From contig PLSZ01000260.1 in NCBI GenBank assembly GCA_003164305.1, forward strand, positions 1 through 13,465: a stretch of 13,465 bases of DNA, given 5' to 3'. The DNA is from Acetobacteraceae bacterium (lineage in GTDB: Bacteria > Pseudomonadota > Alphaproteobacteria > Acetobacterales > Acetobacteraceae). Below the pieces are notes generated by a model that was not told the origin of the DNA, searched no databases, and saw nothing but the letters and a program-made list of their open reading frames with translations. A program made the position numbers and the translations under genes. Positions 1 to 7,291 of the stretch are shown in pieces. Numbering within the stretch: the first letter of the stretch is position 1; each line of letters starts with the position of its first letter.

Positions 1-363
1 AATCGCCCGGTCAGTCGTTTCGTCGCCGATTTCGTTGGCTCCGCGAACATGATCGAGGGGCGCGTGGTATCAACGGATCCGCTGGTCTTCGAAACGAAGG
101 CCGGTGTTCGGATCAGGGCCGCGGCCGGAAGCCCGCACAGCACCACGCTGGCGTTGCGGTCGTCCTACATCCATCTGCGGCCCGATGAAACCAACCAAAT
201 CGCCGGAACAATCCATCGCCGCATGTTCCATGGCGACTTTATTCAATACGTGATCGATTGGCCCGACGGCCAGTTGATCGTGCGCCGCCCGCCGACCGAA
301 TTGCTTGAGGAAGGCAGCGCCATCACGGTATCCTTCGCCCCCGATTATTGCGTGCTTCTCTGA
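1..363 (+). CDS. ABC importer ATP-binding protein, C-terminal part (polyamine/iron type, TOBE domain)
   Basis: The reading frame is open from base 1, so the gene starts outside the window; 120 residues up to the TGA are visible. The first residues, PVSRFVADFVGSANMIEG, match the linker that follows the nucleotide-binding domain in PotA/FbpC-type ATPases. The rest (IRAA...HLRPDE...GTIHRRMFHGDFIQYVIDWPDG...VSFAPDYCVLL) is the beta-rich TOBE regulatory domain. Walker A, signature and Walker B motifs are off the left edge. By family this subunit powers uptake of polyamines, ferric ion, sugars or phosphonate-like solutes at the inner membrane; the substrate cannot be told from this piece. The internal ATG at 49 is the methionine of SANMIEG and not a start. 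Its partner permease and binding-protein genes are presumably to the left. The next gene follows after 13 nt, so they are probably cotranscribed. Confidence 0.88.
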   Translation, partial: NRPVSRFVADFVGSANMIEGRVVSTDPLVFETKAGVRIRAAAGSPHSTTLALRSSYIHLRPDETNQIAGTIHRRMFHGDFIQYVIDWPDGQLIVRRPPTELLEEGSAITVSFAPDYCVLL

Positions 364-365
364 CC

Positions 366-371
366 GGAGAA
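366..371 (+). promoter_or_regulatory. Ribosome binding site that fixes the start of the MetE-like gene
   Basis: GGAGAA lies 5 nt before the ATG at 377, just after the stop codon of the ABC ATPase. It supports ATG 377 over an upstream in-frame start at 305, which would lie inside the ATPase coding region and add 24 residues without family character. Confidence 0.6.
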
Positions 372-376
372 CGTTC

Positions 377-1594
377 ATGAAAAACAGCGCCACTGGAATT
401 CAAACGACTCATGTCGGCAGTCTGCCTCGCCCCGACGACGTGATCGAACTCGCCGGCCGGCGCCAGGCCGGAGAGACCATCGATCCAGCCGCCTACCAGA
501 CCCGCCTCGCCGAAGCGACCGCCGAGGTCGTGCGCCTGCAACAACAGGCGGGCATCAGTATTCCCGGCGACGGCGAATTCGGCAAGGAAATGGGTCAGAG
601 GATCAATTACGGTGCGTGGTGGAGTTACTCCTTCCAGCGCATGGGTGGCGTGAAACTGGGAACCGAGCTGTACCGGCTGCCACCGAAACGATCGACGCAC
701 GATCATATCACGCTGACCAGTTTCGGCGATCGTCGCGACCGCGCCATGTTCAGCGCGGCGTATAACGATCCGGATTCGGGCGTATCCTCCAATCGCGGCG
801 GCCCGGGAATGAAACTGCCGGTGTGTATCGATAAGATTACCTACACCGGGCACGACGCCATCGCCGCCGACATCGCCCATTTCAAGGCCGGCCTCACCGC
901 CGCCGGCATCGACGAAGGCTTCATGACCTCGATCGCGCCCGGCAGCGCGTCGCGCATCGGCAACGAATACTATGCGACCGAGGAAGAACTGATTTTCGCC
1001 TGCGCCGATGCCATGCGCGAAGAATACAAAGCCATCATCGACGCCGGTCTGATCCTGCAACTCGACGACCCCTCGATCGCCGAGAACTGGGACATGGTCA
1101 ATCCGGAACCGTCAACCGAGGCGTATCGCAAGTTCAGCATGGTCCGCGTCGAAGCTCTGAATCACGCCATCAAGGGGCTGCCGAAAGATCGCATTCGTTT
1201 CCATTTGTGCTGGGGCAGTTGGCACGGCCCGCACGTCACCGATATCCCAATGCGCGAAATCGTCGATGTCATGCTGGCGATCGATGTACTGGGCTATTCC
1301 TTCGAAGCCGCCAATGTCCGGCACGAGCACGAATGGCGCGTGTGGCAAGATATCAAGCCGCCAGCGGGCAAAATCCTCATTCCCGGCATCGTCAGCCATG
1401 CCACGAACGTCGTTGAACATCCGGAACTGGTCGCCGATCGTATTGTTCGCTTCGCCAACCTGGTCGGCCGCGAGAACGTCATCGCCTCCACCGACTGCGG
1501 CCTCGGCGGACGTGTTCACCCCGACATCGCCTGGGCGAAACTCAGGACATTGGCACAAGGCGCCGAACTGGCGACGAAGCAACTCTGGCGTTAA
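377..1594 (+). CDS. MetE C-terminal-domain-like cobalamin-independent methyltransferase (methionine synthase II family)
   Basis: This is a 405-residue protein of the stand-alone MetE-C/epoxyalkane:CoM-transferase superfamily: a single TIM-barrel zinc enzyme that activates a thiol for methyl (or alkyl) transfer. The N-terminus QTTHVGSLPRPDDV is the family hallmark. Putative zinc ligands are all present: H276 and C278 (HLCWGSWHGPH), E310 (YSFEAANVRHEHEW) and C374 (STDCGLGGR), corresponding to the His-X-Cys, Glu and Cys ligands of MetE. It lacks the N-terminal half of true MetE (about 750 residues), so a methionine synthase role using folate-triglutamate is uncertain. A methyl donor other than folate, or demethylation of an imported substrate, is possible. 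It sits 13 nt behind an ABC importer ATPase, which suggests it acts on an imported compound. Its stop codon TAA overlaps the stop of the convergent aldolase gene. Confidence 0.85.
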   Translation: MKNSATGIQTTHVGSLPRPDDVIELAGRRQAGETIDPAAYQTRLAEATAEVVRLQQQAGISIPGDGEFGKEMGQRINYGAWWSYSFQRMGGVKLGTELYRLPPKRSTHDHITLTSFGDRRDRAMFSAAYNDPDSGVSSNRGGPGMKLPVCIDKITYTGHDAIAADIAHFKAGLTAAGIDEGFMTSIAPGSASRIGNEYYATEEELIFACADAMREEYKAIIDAGLILQLDDPSIAENWDMVNPEPSTEAYRKFSMVRVEALNHAIKGLPKDRIRFHLCWGSWHGPHVTDIPMREIVDVMLAIDVLGYSFEAANVRHEHEWRVWQDIKPPAGKILIPGIVSHATNVVEHPELVADRIVRFANLVGRENVIASTDCGLGGRVHPDIAWAKLRTLAQGAELATKQLWR

Positions 1595-2649
1595 ACTGCC
1601 CGCCGCATCACGCTGAGCGCTTCCTCCACCATCGGCGCCGTGACGTCGAGGTGGAGGCACGCCCTGCCCCGCCAGGTATCCGAAACCGAAACCATCACGC
1701 CCGCCTGGCGCAGTTTCCCGGCGAACGCGGCGGCCGTCATTCCGGTGCCTCGCGTATCGAAAAACACCAGATTGGTTTCCGGCGTCTCTACCGTGATGCC
1801 TGGAATCTGCGCCATGCCGCGCGCGAGAGACGCCGCGTTGGCATGATCCTCCGTGAGGCGATCGATGTGATGATCCAGGGCGTACACACAGGCCGCCGCG
1901 TTCATCCCCCCTTGTCGCATCGAGCCGCCCAGACGCTGCTTCCACCGCCACGCCTGACCGATGAAATCCGTTGTACCCGCCAGCACCGCACCCAATGGAG
2001 CCCCAAGGCCCTTGGTGAAATCCAGCCAGACTGTATCGCAATCGGCGGCGATGTCGGACGCTGGCACGGCGAGCGCGACCGCGGCGTTCATCAGACGCGC
2101 GCCGTCCATGTGCACCGCCATGTCGTGGCGATGCGCCGCCTCCGCCACCTCACGCAACGCCGCGACCGGCCAACAGGCGCCGCCGCCTTTGTTGGCGGTC
2201 TGCTCGACCTCGACCAATTTTTGCGGCGGTGAATAACGCGAGATCGGGCGGATCGCATCTTCCAACGTGGCCGCGGAAAATTGCCCGCGCGCGCCGGCCA
2301 GACCTTTGATCATCACGCCACTGATCGCGCCGGGCGCGCCACCTTCGCTGGATTGGATGTGCGCGTCTTCATGCGCCAGGATCTCGTCGCCAGGCCGGCA
2401 ATGCGTGGCGATCGCCACCTGGTTGCACATGGTACCACTCGGCAAAAACATCGCCGCTTCTTTGCCAAGCAGCGCCGCGACGCGATCGCATAACTCCCAC
2501 ACCGAGGGATCGGATCCGCCTTGCTCATCGCCGACCTCGGCATTCAGCATGGCATCCTTCATCCCGGCTGTTGGTTTCGATTGCGTGTCGGAATACAGGT
2601 TGATCCGCACGGGGATCGAGAAATCGAAACGCCTGGGTGCGTAGTTCAT
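1591..2649 (-). CDS. Threonine-aldolase-type PLP enzyme (beta-hydroxy amino acid aldolase family)
   Basis: 352 residues, the usual length for low-specificity L-threonine aldolases (LtaE/GLY1, fold-type I PLP enzymes). These cleave threonine or other beta-hydroxy-alpha-amino acids to glycine plus an aldehyde in the cytoplasm. Visible signatures: LYSDTQSKPTAGM at about 18-30; SGTMCNQ at 71-77 (phosphate-binding region); HMDGARL at 180-186 with D182 placed to hold the pyridine nitrogen; DFTKGLGAPLGA at 210-221 with K213 as the Schiff-base lysine. The start is taken as the ATG at 2649. The frame stays open to 2772, but the 41 extra residues are unlike the family and would overlap the divergent gene. 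The ribosome site is weak (AAGG very close to the ATG). The gene diverges from the importer operon and converges on the MetE-like gene, the two stops sharing TTAA. It may cleave a hydroxylated amino acid intermediate; housekeeping threonine/serine metabolism is the alternative. Confidence 0.87.
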   Translation of the reverse strand: MNYAPRRFDFSIPVRINLYSDTQSKPTAGMKDAMLNAEVGDEQGGSDPSVWELCDRVAALLGKEAAMFLPSGTMCNQVAIATHCRPGDEILAHEDAHIQSSEGGAPGAISGVMIKGLAGARGQFSAATLEDAIRPISRYSPPQKLVEVEQTANKGGGACWPVAALREVAEAAHRHDMAVHMDGARLMNAAVALAVPASDIAADCDTVWLDFTKGLGAPLGAVLAGTTDFIGQAWRWKQRLGGSMRQGGMNAAACVYALDHHIDRLTEDHANAASLARGMAQIPGITVETPETNLVFFDTRGTGMTAAAFAGKLRQAGVMVSVSDTWRGRACLHLDVTAPMVEEALSVMRRAV

Positions 2650-2687
2650 CGCCTTGTCACTCCGGTTCCGCCGCCAATACAGAGGAT

Positions 2688-2704
2688 TTGCCGTTTCCTG
2701 GCAA
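2688..2704. promoter_or_regulatory. Inverted repeat TTGCC-N7-GGCAA, possible operator
   Basis: A perfect 5-bp palindrome with a 7-base spacer, in the middle of the divergent region and just downstream of the candidate plus-strand -10 element. Size and position would suit a dimeric repressor such as a GntR, LacI or TetR-type protein. No regulator gene is in the window, and a 5-bp arm can occur by chance. Confidence 0.25.
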
Positions 2705-2728
2705 CCGGTCACGGCCACTGGCGCGACT

Positions 2729-2761
2729 CTCCCACCCCCGGCATGATGGGGGAAACGGGAG
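2729..2761 (+). promoter_or_regulatory. GC-rich leader hairpin covering the ribosome binding site of the binding-protein gene
   Basis: The plus-strand RNA can pair CTCCC (2729-2733) with GGGAG (2757-2761) and CCCCC (2735-2739) with GGGGG (2748-2752). The loop is 8 bases, with a 1-base bulge on one side and a 4-base AAAC bulge on the other. The outer arm includes most of the GGGAGGA Shine-Dalgarno sequence (2757-2763), so the folded form would block ribosome access. Ten G-C-rich pairs make the fold plausible. Regulation by it is inference. Confidence 0.4.
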
Positions 2762-2763
2762 GA
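2757..2763 (+). promoter_or_regulatory. Strong ribosome binding site of the binding-protein gene
   Basis: GGGAGGA, 7 nt ahead of the ATG at 2771, is the best Shine-Dalgarno sequence in the window. It sets the start of the importer operon. It overlaps the right arm of the leader hairpin. Confidence 0.75.
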
Positions 2764-2770
2764 AACAATC

Positions 2771-4510
2771 ATGTCGAACGCACCCAGCCGGCGAACGGTC
2801 CTGGCTTCCGCGGCCAGCCTCGCGGCGATTTCACCTTTCGGCCTGGCGACCGCGCAGCCGGCGACGGTGCCGCGCGAGAAAACGATGATCCTGGTCTGGT
2901 CGGGCTCCCGCGAGGGCCGCTGGGTCGATTACGAATTATGGAACCCCTACTCCATCGGATCCAACCACCAGAACGGACCCAACATTGTCTATGAACCGTT
3001 GGCGTTTTATTCGGCGTTCGCCGACAAGACCTATATGTGGCTGGCGGAAAGTTACCAGTTCACGCCTGACTTTCGTCAACTGACCATTAAAACGAGAGCA
3101 GGTATCACCTGGTCTGACGGCGTGCCGTTCAGCGCCGAGGACGTCGCCTATACCCTCAACACGCTGCGTGATAGCGGCCCCAAGGTGAAGTGGGGAATCG
3201 ATGTCCGGCAGGTGATGAAAGAAGCAAAGGCGACCGACGCGAACACGGTCGTGATCGACTTCCTGGTGCCATCGCCGCGGTTCTTTTTCTTCATGACCTA
3301 TAAGTACGACATCGGTATTTATATCGTGCCGAAGCATATTTTCGAGGGCCAGGACTGGACTTCATTCAAGCACTTCGACCTCGCGAAAGGCTGGCCTATC
3401 AGTACCGGCCCGTGGAAAGTCACCGAGGCGTCGCTGCAACAAAAAGTGTTTGATCGACGCCCCGACTGGTGGGCGGCGAAAGCGGGGTTGGCGCCATTAC
3501 CGGTGGTCGAGCGCACGATCTGGTTGCCCTCGGTTGGCGAGCAGGCGTTGGCCCAGGCGATGATCACGAACCAGGTCGATGCGGGATTTGGGATACAGCC
3601 GGCGACATTCAAGACGTTATTCAATGGCAATCCCAAGATTATCACCTATACCGGGCAGAAGCCGCCCTATGGGTATGTTGATTGGTGGCCGATCTCGCTT
3701 TACCTCAACAATGACGTGAAGCCGTTCGACGACAAGGATGTGCGTTGGGCGGTATCGTACTATATTGATCGAGGTATATTGATCGACGTTGGCTATTTGG
3801 GTGCCAGCCAGGTCTCGTCATTACCGATGCCCGACTACCTGCCGCTGCGGCCGTATTTCGATTCCGTGAAAGATTTGTTGGAGAAATACAATACGCTCGA
3901 ATTCAATCCGAAGAAGGGTGACGCTCTGCTGAGCGGAAAAGGATGGAAAAAAGACTCCGAGGGATACTGGAGTAAGGATGGCGGACGGATCCAGGTCGAT
4001 ATCATCGGGTTTGGCGCGGCGGGTCCCGCGATGGGACCGCTGCTGACTGAGATGTTGAAACGACGCGGCATCGAATCCGCGTTCAGCATGCCGCCAGATT
4101 TCGACGATCGGTTTCAGAAGGGTCAGTTCGTTGGCTCAATTTATGGGCACGGCGGATCGATCAACGAACCCTACGGCATGTTGCGGCTGTATCAAGGACA
4201 GAGTGTGGCCGTGCCGGGCGCGCATCTGGTGAATTTCTCGCACTGGAAGAACGCCGCGTTCGACAAGATCACCGACGAGATGTTCGCGGTCGATCCCAAC
4301 GATAAGGCGCGCATGCTGCCGTTGTTCCGCCAGGCCATGGAGATCTGGATCCCTGAATTGCCTGACGTTCAACTGGTGCAAAACTTCCACCGCATTCCCT
4401 GGAACACCACTTACTGGAAGAACTGGCCGACCCAGGATAACGCTTACGTCAATGGAGCCTCATGGCATCTGACGTATCCGCTCGTGCTGTGGAATTTGAA
4501 GCAAGCCTGA
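2771..4510 (+). CDS. ABC importer solute-binding protein, family 5 (Dpp/Opp-like), Tat-exported
   Basis: 579 residues of the SBP_bac_5 family: the periplasmic protein that captures substrate for a dipeptide/oligopeptide-type importer. Some members bind oligosaccharides, opines or nickel instead. The N-terminus SRRTVLASAASLAAISPFGLATAQ is a Tat-like signal (twin Arg at 7-8) with probable cleavage after A-T-A at 26-28. There is no lipobox cysteine, so a free periplasmic protein is expected. Family features include YEPLAFY at about 74-80, the FTPDFRQLTIKTRAGITWSDGVPFSAEDVAYTLNTLR block at about 97-133, and the C-terminal PELPDVQLVQNFHRIPWNT. The many Trp and Tyr residues near the N-terminus (WVDYELWNPYS) recall family-5 proteins that bind sugars or aromatic ligands, but I cannot name the ligand. 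It is the first gene of the operon, and the first permease starts 4 nt after its stop. Confidence 0.92.
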   Translation: MSNAPSRRTVLASAASLAAISPFGLATAQPATVPREKTMILVWSGSREGRWVDYELWNPYSIGSNHQNGPNIVYEPLAFYSAFADKTYMWLAESYQFTPDFRQLTIKTRAGITWSDGVPFSAEDVAYTLNTLRDSGPKVKWGIDVRQVMKEAKATDANTVVIDFLVPSPRFFFFMTYKYDIGIYIVPKHIFEGQDWTSFKHFDLAKGWPISTGPWKVTEASLQQKVFDRRPDWWAAKAGLAPLPVVERTIWLPSVGEQALAQAMITNQVDAGFGIQPATFKTLFNGNPKIITYTGQKPPYGYVDWWPISLYLNNDVKPFDDKDVRWAVSYYIDRGILIDVGYLGASQVSSLPMPDYLPLRPYFDSVKDLLEKYNTLEFNPKKGDALLSGKGWKKDSEGYWSKDGGRIQVDIIGFGAAGPAMGPLLTEMLKRRGIESAFSMPPDFDDRFQKGQFVGSIYGHGGSINEPYGMLRLYQGQSVAVPGAHLVNFSHWKNAAFDKITDEMFAVDPNDKARMLPLFRQAMEIWIPELPDVQLVQNFHRIPWNTTYWKNWPTQDNAYVNGASWHLTYPLVLWNLKQA

Positions 4511-4514
4511 GCCG

Positions 4515-5519
4515 ATGCGCGCGCTCTACATCGCCAGACGGTTCGGTGTCTTTTTACTGATCGTCTGGTTGGCGGCGTCGTTGAATTTCTTTCTGCCGCG
4601 ATTGTCGGGCCAGGATCCCGTGCGCACCAAGCTGCTGGCGGAAGCCCAGTTGGGAGGATATGTGCAAGCGGGAATTGAGGATATGGTCAAGGAGTATAAT
4701 CAGAAGTTTGGCCTCGATAAGCCCCTGTGGCGGCAGTATATCAGCTATCTTGGCGATACGGCGCGACTGGATTTCAATTACTCGATTTCAAATTATCCCC
4801 GCACGGTGCGCGATCTGATCGCCGAGGCTTTGCCGTGGACCATCGGTCTACTGGGCATGACCACGCTCTTGTCGTTTATTATTGGGACTTTGCTGGGGGC
4901 ATTGCTCGCGTGGCCCGGAGCGCCGCGATGGATGCGCTATGTGATGCCGCCGTTATGGGCGTTGCATGCAATCCCGTTTTTTCTGCTCGGCCTGATCCTG
5001 ATGTATCTTCTGGCGTTTCAATGGCAATTGCTGCCAATCTTCGGAGGATACTCGCCAGGCGCCGTGCCCGGATTTAATTTCAGGTTTATTCTTGATGTTC
5101 TGGCGCATGCGACCCTCCCCGCCCTCTCCATCATCCTCGTCGCCACCGGCGGTTGGGCACTGGGCATGCGGGGCATGATGGTTACCACCATGGGCGAGGA
5201 CTACGTGACCTTCGCGGAGGCAAAGGGCCTGAAAGCGTCAACAATTTTTCTGCGCTACTGCGTGCGAAACGCGATCCTTCCGCAAACCACGGCATTGGCG
5301 CTTGCACTGGGACAGATCCTGTCGGGCGCGGTCCTGGTCGAGGTCATCTTCGGCTACCCCGGGATCGGAGCACTGCTGTTTGAGGCCATTCGGGAGAACG
5401 ATCATTTTCTCATTCAGGGCATCGTGTTCACAGTCATCGTCGCTCTGGGCCTGACGACGTTTCTCCTGGACATTCTTTACCCGTGGCTCGATCCACGCAT
5501 TTCCTATCAGCGAACCTGA
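4515..5519 (+). CDS. ABC importer permease, DppB/OppB-like
   Basis: 334 residues, inner-membrane subunit. The N-terminus (ARRFGVFLLIVWLAASLNFFLPRLSGQDP) is the typical first transmembrane helix of DppB-type permeases. It is followed by a periplasmic stretch with YNQKFGLDKPLWRQYISYLG (about 61-80), then about five further hydrophobic helices. The ATPase-coupling EAA loop is YVTFAEAKGLKASTIFLRYCVRNA (230-253). The C-terminal VEVIFGYPGIGALLFEAI (about 275-292) is also standard for the family. No ribosome site is visible before the ATG; it lies 4 nt after the stop of the binding-protein gene, so translation is probably coupled. Together with the next permease it forms the membrane channel. Confidence 0.93.
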   Translation: MRALYIARRFGVFLLIVWLAASLNFFLPRLSGQDPVRTKLLAEAQLGGYVQAGIEDMVKEYNQKFGLDKPLWRQYISYLGDTARLDFNYSISNYPRTVRDLIAEALPWTIGLLGMTTLLSFIIGTLLGALLAWPGAPRWMRYVMPPLWALHAIPFFLLGLILMYLLAFQWQLLPIFGGYSPGAVPGFNFRFILDVLAHATLPALSIILVATGGWALGMRGMMVTTMGEDYVTFAEAKGLKASTIFLRYCVRNAILPQTTALALALGQILSGAVLVEVIFGYPGIGALLFEAIRENDHFLIQGIVFTVIVALGLTTFLLDILYPWLDPRISYQRT

Positions 5520-5522
5520 CAC

Positions 5523-6362
5523 GTGCTGCGATATCTGAAACGAAATCCCTCGCTCGCCGTCGGCATCGGTTTGCTGTCGGTCCTGGTCCTGTTCCTGTTG
5601 GTCGGGATGGTTCTGATCGACCCGGAGGATGCCCGTCCGCTGTCCGCGCCCGCGCTTCGCCCGCCATCGTGGGCGTATCCATTCGGCACGGACCGCCAGG
5701 GACGCGACCTGTTCGCCGCCATGGTCGTCGGCACGCCGCTGACACTGCGCATTGGCTTCATCGCCGGCATCCTGGGGGTGGTGATCGGAACGATCCTGGC
5801 GTTCGTCGCCGGATTTTACCGTGGCATCGTCGATACCCTGATCCGAGGCATCGCCGATATCGGCCTGACCGTGCCTGGCCTATTAATTCTGATCATCATC
5901 GCGGTGTCGGTGCGTGGCGGTCTGACGGTCAATCAGATGGCGTTGGTCGTTGCGTCACTGGCATGGCTTAACCCCACACGGACCATCCGCTCCCAGGTCT
6001 TGACGTTGCGGGAACGCGGCTATGTCGAAGTAGCGCGACTTTCCGGCATGAATGGACCTGAGATCATCTTTTTCGAAATGATCCCCAACCTGTTACCTTA
6101 TCTCGGCGCGACGCTGGTCAACGCGGTTTCCGCCGCGATCCTCGCATCCATCGGCCTGGAAGTGCTCGGGCTGGGACCACTCGAGGCGCCGACACTTGGC
6201 ATGACGCTCTATTGGGTGAACTTCAACGCGGCGATCATCAACGGCTGGTGGTGGTGGTGGACCGCGCCAATCGCGATCATCCTGATTGTGTTCCTTGGGC
6301 TGTTCTTCATGACCGTCGGCCTGGATGAAATCGCCAATCCCCGATTGCGACGTTCCGTATGA
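5523..6362 (+). CDS. ABC importer permease, DppC/OppC-like (GTG start)
   Basis: 279 residues, second inner-membrane subunit of the importer. The N-terminal helix (SLAVGIGLLSVLVLFLLVGMVLI) is followed by the OppC-type element FGTDRQGRD (54-62). The coupling loop is YVEVARLSGMNGPEIIFFEMIPNLLP (about 167-192), then ILASIGLEVLGLGPLEAPTLGMTL, and the family ending VGLDEIANPRLRR. The start is GTG, 3 nt after the previous stop, with no clear ribosome site, so coupled translation is likely. The stop overlaps the start of the next gene by four bases (ATGA). An oddity is a run of five tryptophans at residues 242-246, encoded by five consecutive TGG codons. Dpp-type permeases often have a Trp-rich patch here, but a run this pure is notable. 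Confidence 0.92.
   Translation: MLRYLKRNPSLAVGIGLLSVLVLFLLVGMVLIDPEDARPLSAPALRPPSWAYPFGTDRQGRDLFAAMVVGTPLTLRIGFIAGILGVVIGTILAFVAGFYRGIVDTLIRGIADIGLTVPGLLILIIIAVSVRGGLTVNQMALVVASLAWLNPTRTIRSQVLTLRERGYVEVARLSGMNGPEIIFFEMIPNLLPYLGATLVNAVSAAILASIGLEVLGLGPLEAPTLGMTLYWVNFNAAIINGWWWWWTAPIAIILIVFLGLFFMTVGLDEIANPRLRRSV
6246..6260 (+). repeat. (TGG)5 in-frame microsatellite encoding five tryptophans
   Basis: Five identical TGG codons in a row, in frame inside the second permease gene at residues 242-246. Trp has only this codon, so a Trp-rich patch produces a perfect repeat. A change by one unit would keep the reading frame. Confidence 0.9.
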
Positions 6363-7291
6363 GCGCGCTCGCGGTTCGCGGTCTTCGCGTGTCCTTCGAT
6401 CATCCTTTGGGCCTGGTGCGCGCGGTGGATGATGTGTCGTTCGATCTTCGGCCGAACGAACGTTTCGGTCTCGTGGGCGAGTCAGGCTCCGGCAAGTCTA
6501 CCATGGCGTTGGCGATCATGCGGATGATCCGCCCTCCCGGCCATATCGACGGTGGCGACATTCTGCTGGGGGGCAAGAACCTTGCCACGCTCTCCGCCGA
6601 AGACGTTCGTCAGACTCGTCTGGCCGGAATCGCGATGGTGCCGCAAGGATCGATGAACGCGCTGAACCCGGTCATGCGCGTTGGCGATCAGGTCGCTGAT
6701 GCGATGCGCGATCACGATAAAAAGCCCGTTGGGATTGGCGCGTTGATGGCTCGGGTCGGTTTGCCAGCGGGAACGGCCGATAAATATCCGCACGAACTCA
6801 GCGGCGGCATGAAGCAGCGCGTTTGCATCGCGATCGCGATGTGCCTGAGGCCAACCGTCATTATCGCCGACGAACCGACCAGCGCGCTCGACGTCGTGGT
6901 GCAGCGCCAGGTGATGCGAACTTTAGCGGACGTGCAGCGGGACCTGAATGCCGCGATCCTGTTGATCGGTCACGACATGGGCTTGATGGCACAATTCGTC
7001 GATCGATTGGGCGTCATGTACGCGGGCCGGCTTGTTGAAATCGCTCCGATCGCCGAGATCGTTCGACGCCCAAGACACCCATATACGGAGATGCTGATCG
7101 CGAGCCTGCCGTCGATGGACCATAAAGACGCCTTGCGAGGCATTCCCGGCCTGGCGCCATTATTGCGAGACCTGCCCTCGGGGTGCGCGTTTCATCCGCG
7201 CTGTCCAAAAGCCCAGGATCGTTGCGCGATAGAAAGACCGGAGCCGCGGGAGGTCGAGAGTGGCGTGCTGGTCCGGTGTCACTTCGCGTGA
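6359..7291 (+). CDS. ABC importer ATPase, DppD/OppD-like
   Basis: 310 residues. All nucleotide-binding motifs are intact: Walker A GESGSGKST (40-48), Q-loop Q96, signature LSGGM (147-151), Walker B VIIADEP (167-173), D-loop SALD (175-178) and switch His H205. The C-terminal oligopeptide-transporter domain follows PHELSGG...RRPRHPYTEMLIASLP and holds four cysteines, C276, C282, C289 and C307, in GCAFHPRCPKAQDRC...RCHF. This pattern is known to bind a [4Fe-4S] cluster in DppD-type ATPases. The protein hydrolyses ATP at the cytoplasmic face of the permease pair, as a heterodimer with the next gene product. Its start overlaps the previous stop by ATGA, and its end overlaps the next start by GTGA. 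Confidence 0.93.
   Translation: MSALAVRGLRVSFDHPLGLVRAVDDVSFDLRPNERFGLVGESGSGKSTMALAIMRMIRPPGHIDGGDILLGGKNLATLSAEDVRQTRLAGIAMVPQGSMNALNPVMRVGDQVADAMRDHDKKPVGIGALMARVGLPAGTADKYPHELSGGMKQRVCIAIAMCLRPTVIIADEPTSALDVVVQRQVMRTLADVQRDLNAAILLIGHDMGLMAQFVDRLGVMYAGRLVEIAPIAEIVRRPRHPYTEMLIASLPSMDHKDALRGIPGLAPLLRDLPSGCAFHPRCPKAQDRCAIERPEPREVESGVLVRCHFA

Larger units (their letters stand above)
2650..2770. promoter_or_regulatory. Divergent control region between the aldolase gene and the importer operon
   Basis: These 121 bases are the longest non-coding stretch in the window. They must hold the promoter(s) of the six-gene plus-strand operon and of the minus-strand aldolase gene. No strong sigma-70 promoter is evident. 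The best plus-strand candidate is TTGTCA (2654-2659), an 18-nt spacer, then TACAGA (2678-2683), with a poor -10 element. A minus-strand alternative is TTGCCA with a 19-nt spacer and TATTGG. Both are weak calls, as expected for an activated or non-E. coli-like promoter. Two inverted repeats, listed separately, lie in the same region. Confidence 0.5.

Noticed and set aside
323..1060. 245-codon open frame on the minus strand opposite the MetE-like gene
   Set aside because: Composition is that of an antisense shadow and the plus strand clearly encodes a recognisable enzyme with zinc ligands.
1112..2041. 309-codon open frame on the minus strand spanning the end of the MetE-like gene and half of the aldolase gene
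   Set aside because: Its translation is Gly/Arg-rich, low in family character, and lies across two well-supported genes in other frames; typical shadow frame of GC-rich DNA.
2650..2772. 41-residue N-terminal extension of the aldolase to a start at 2772
   Set aside because: The added residues do not resemble the family, would fill the only promoter space, and would overlap the start of the divergent binding-protein gene.
7183..7287. Upstream start for the DppF-like ATPase inside the DppD-like gene
   Set aside because: The extra residues are the out-of-frame translation of the Cys-rich DppD tail; GTG 7288 gives the standard 4-bp overlap and family-like N-terminus.
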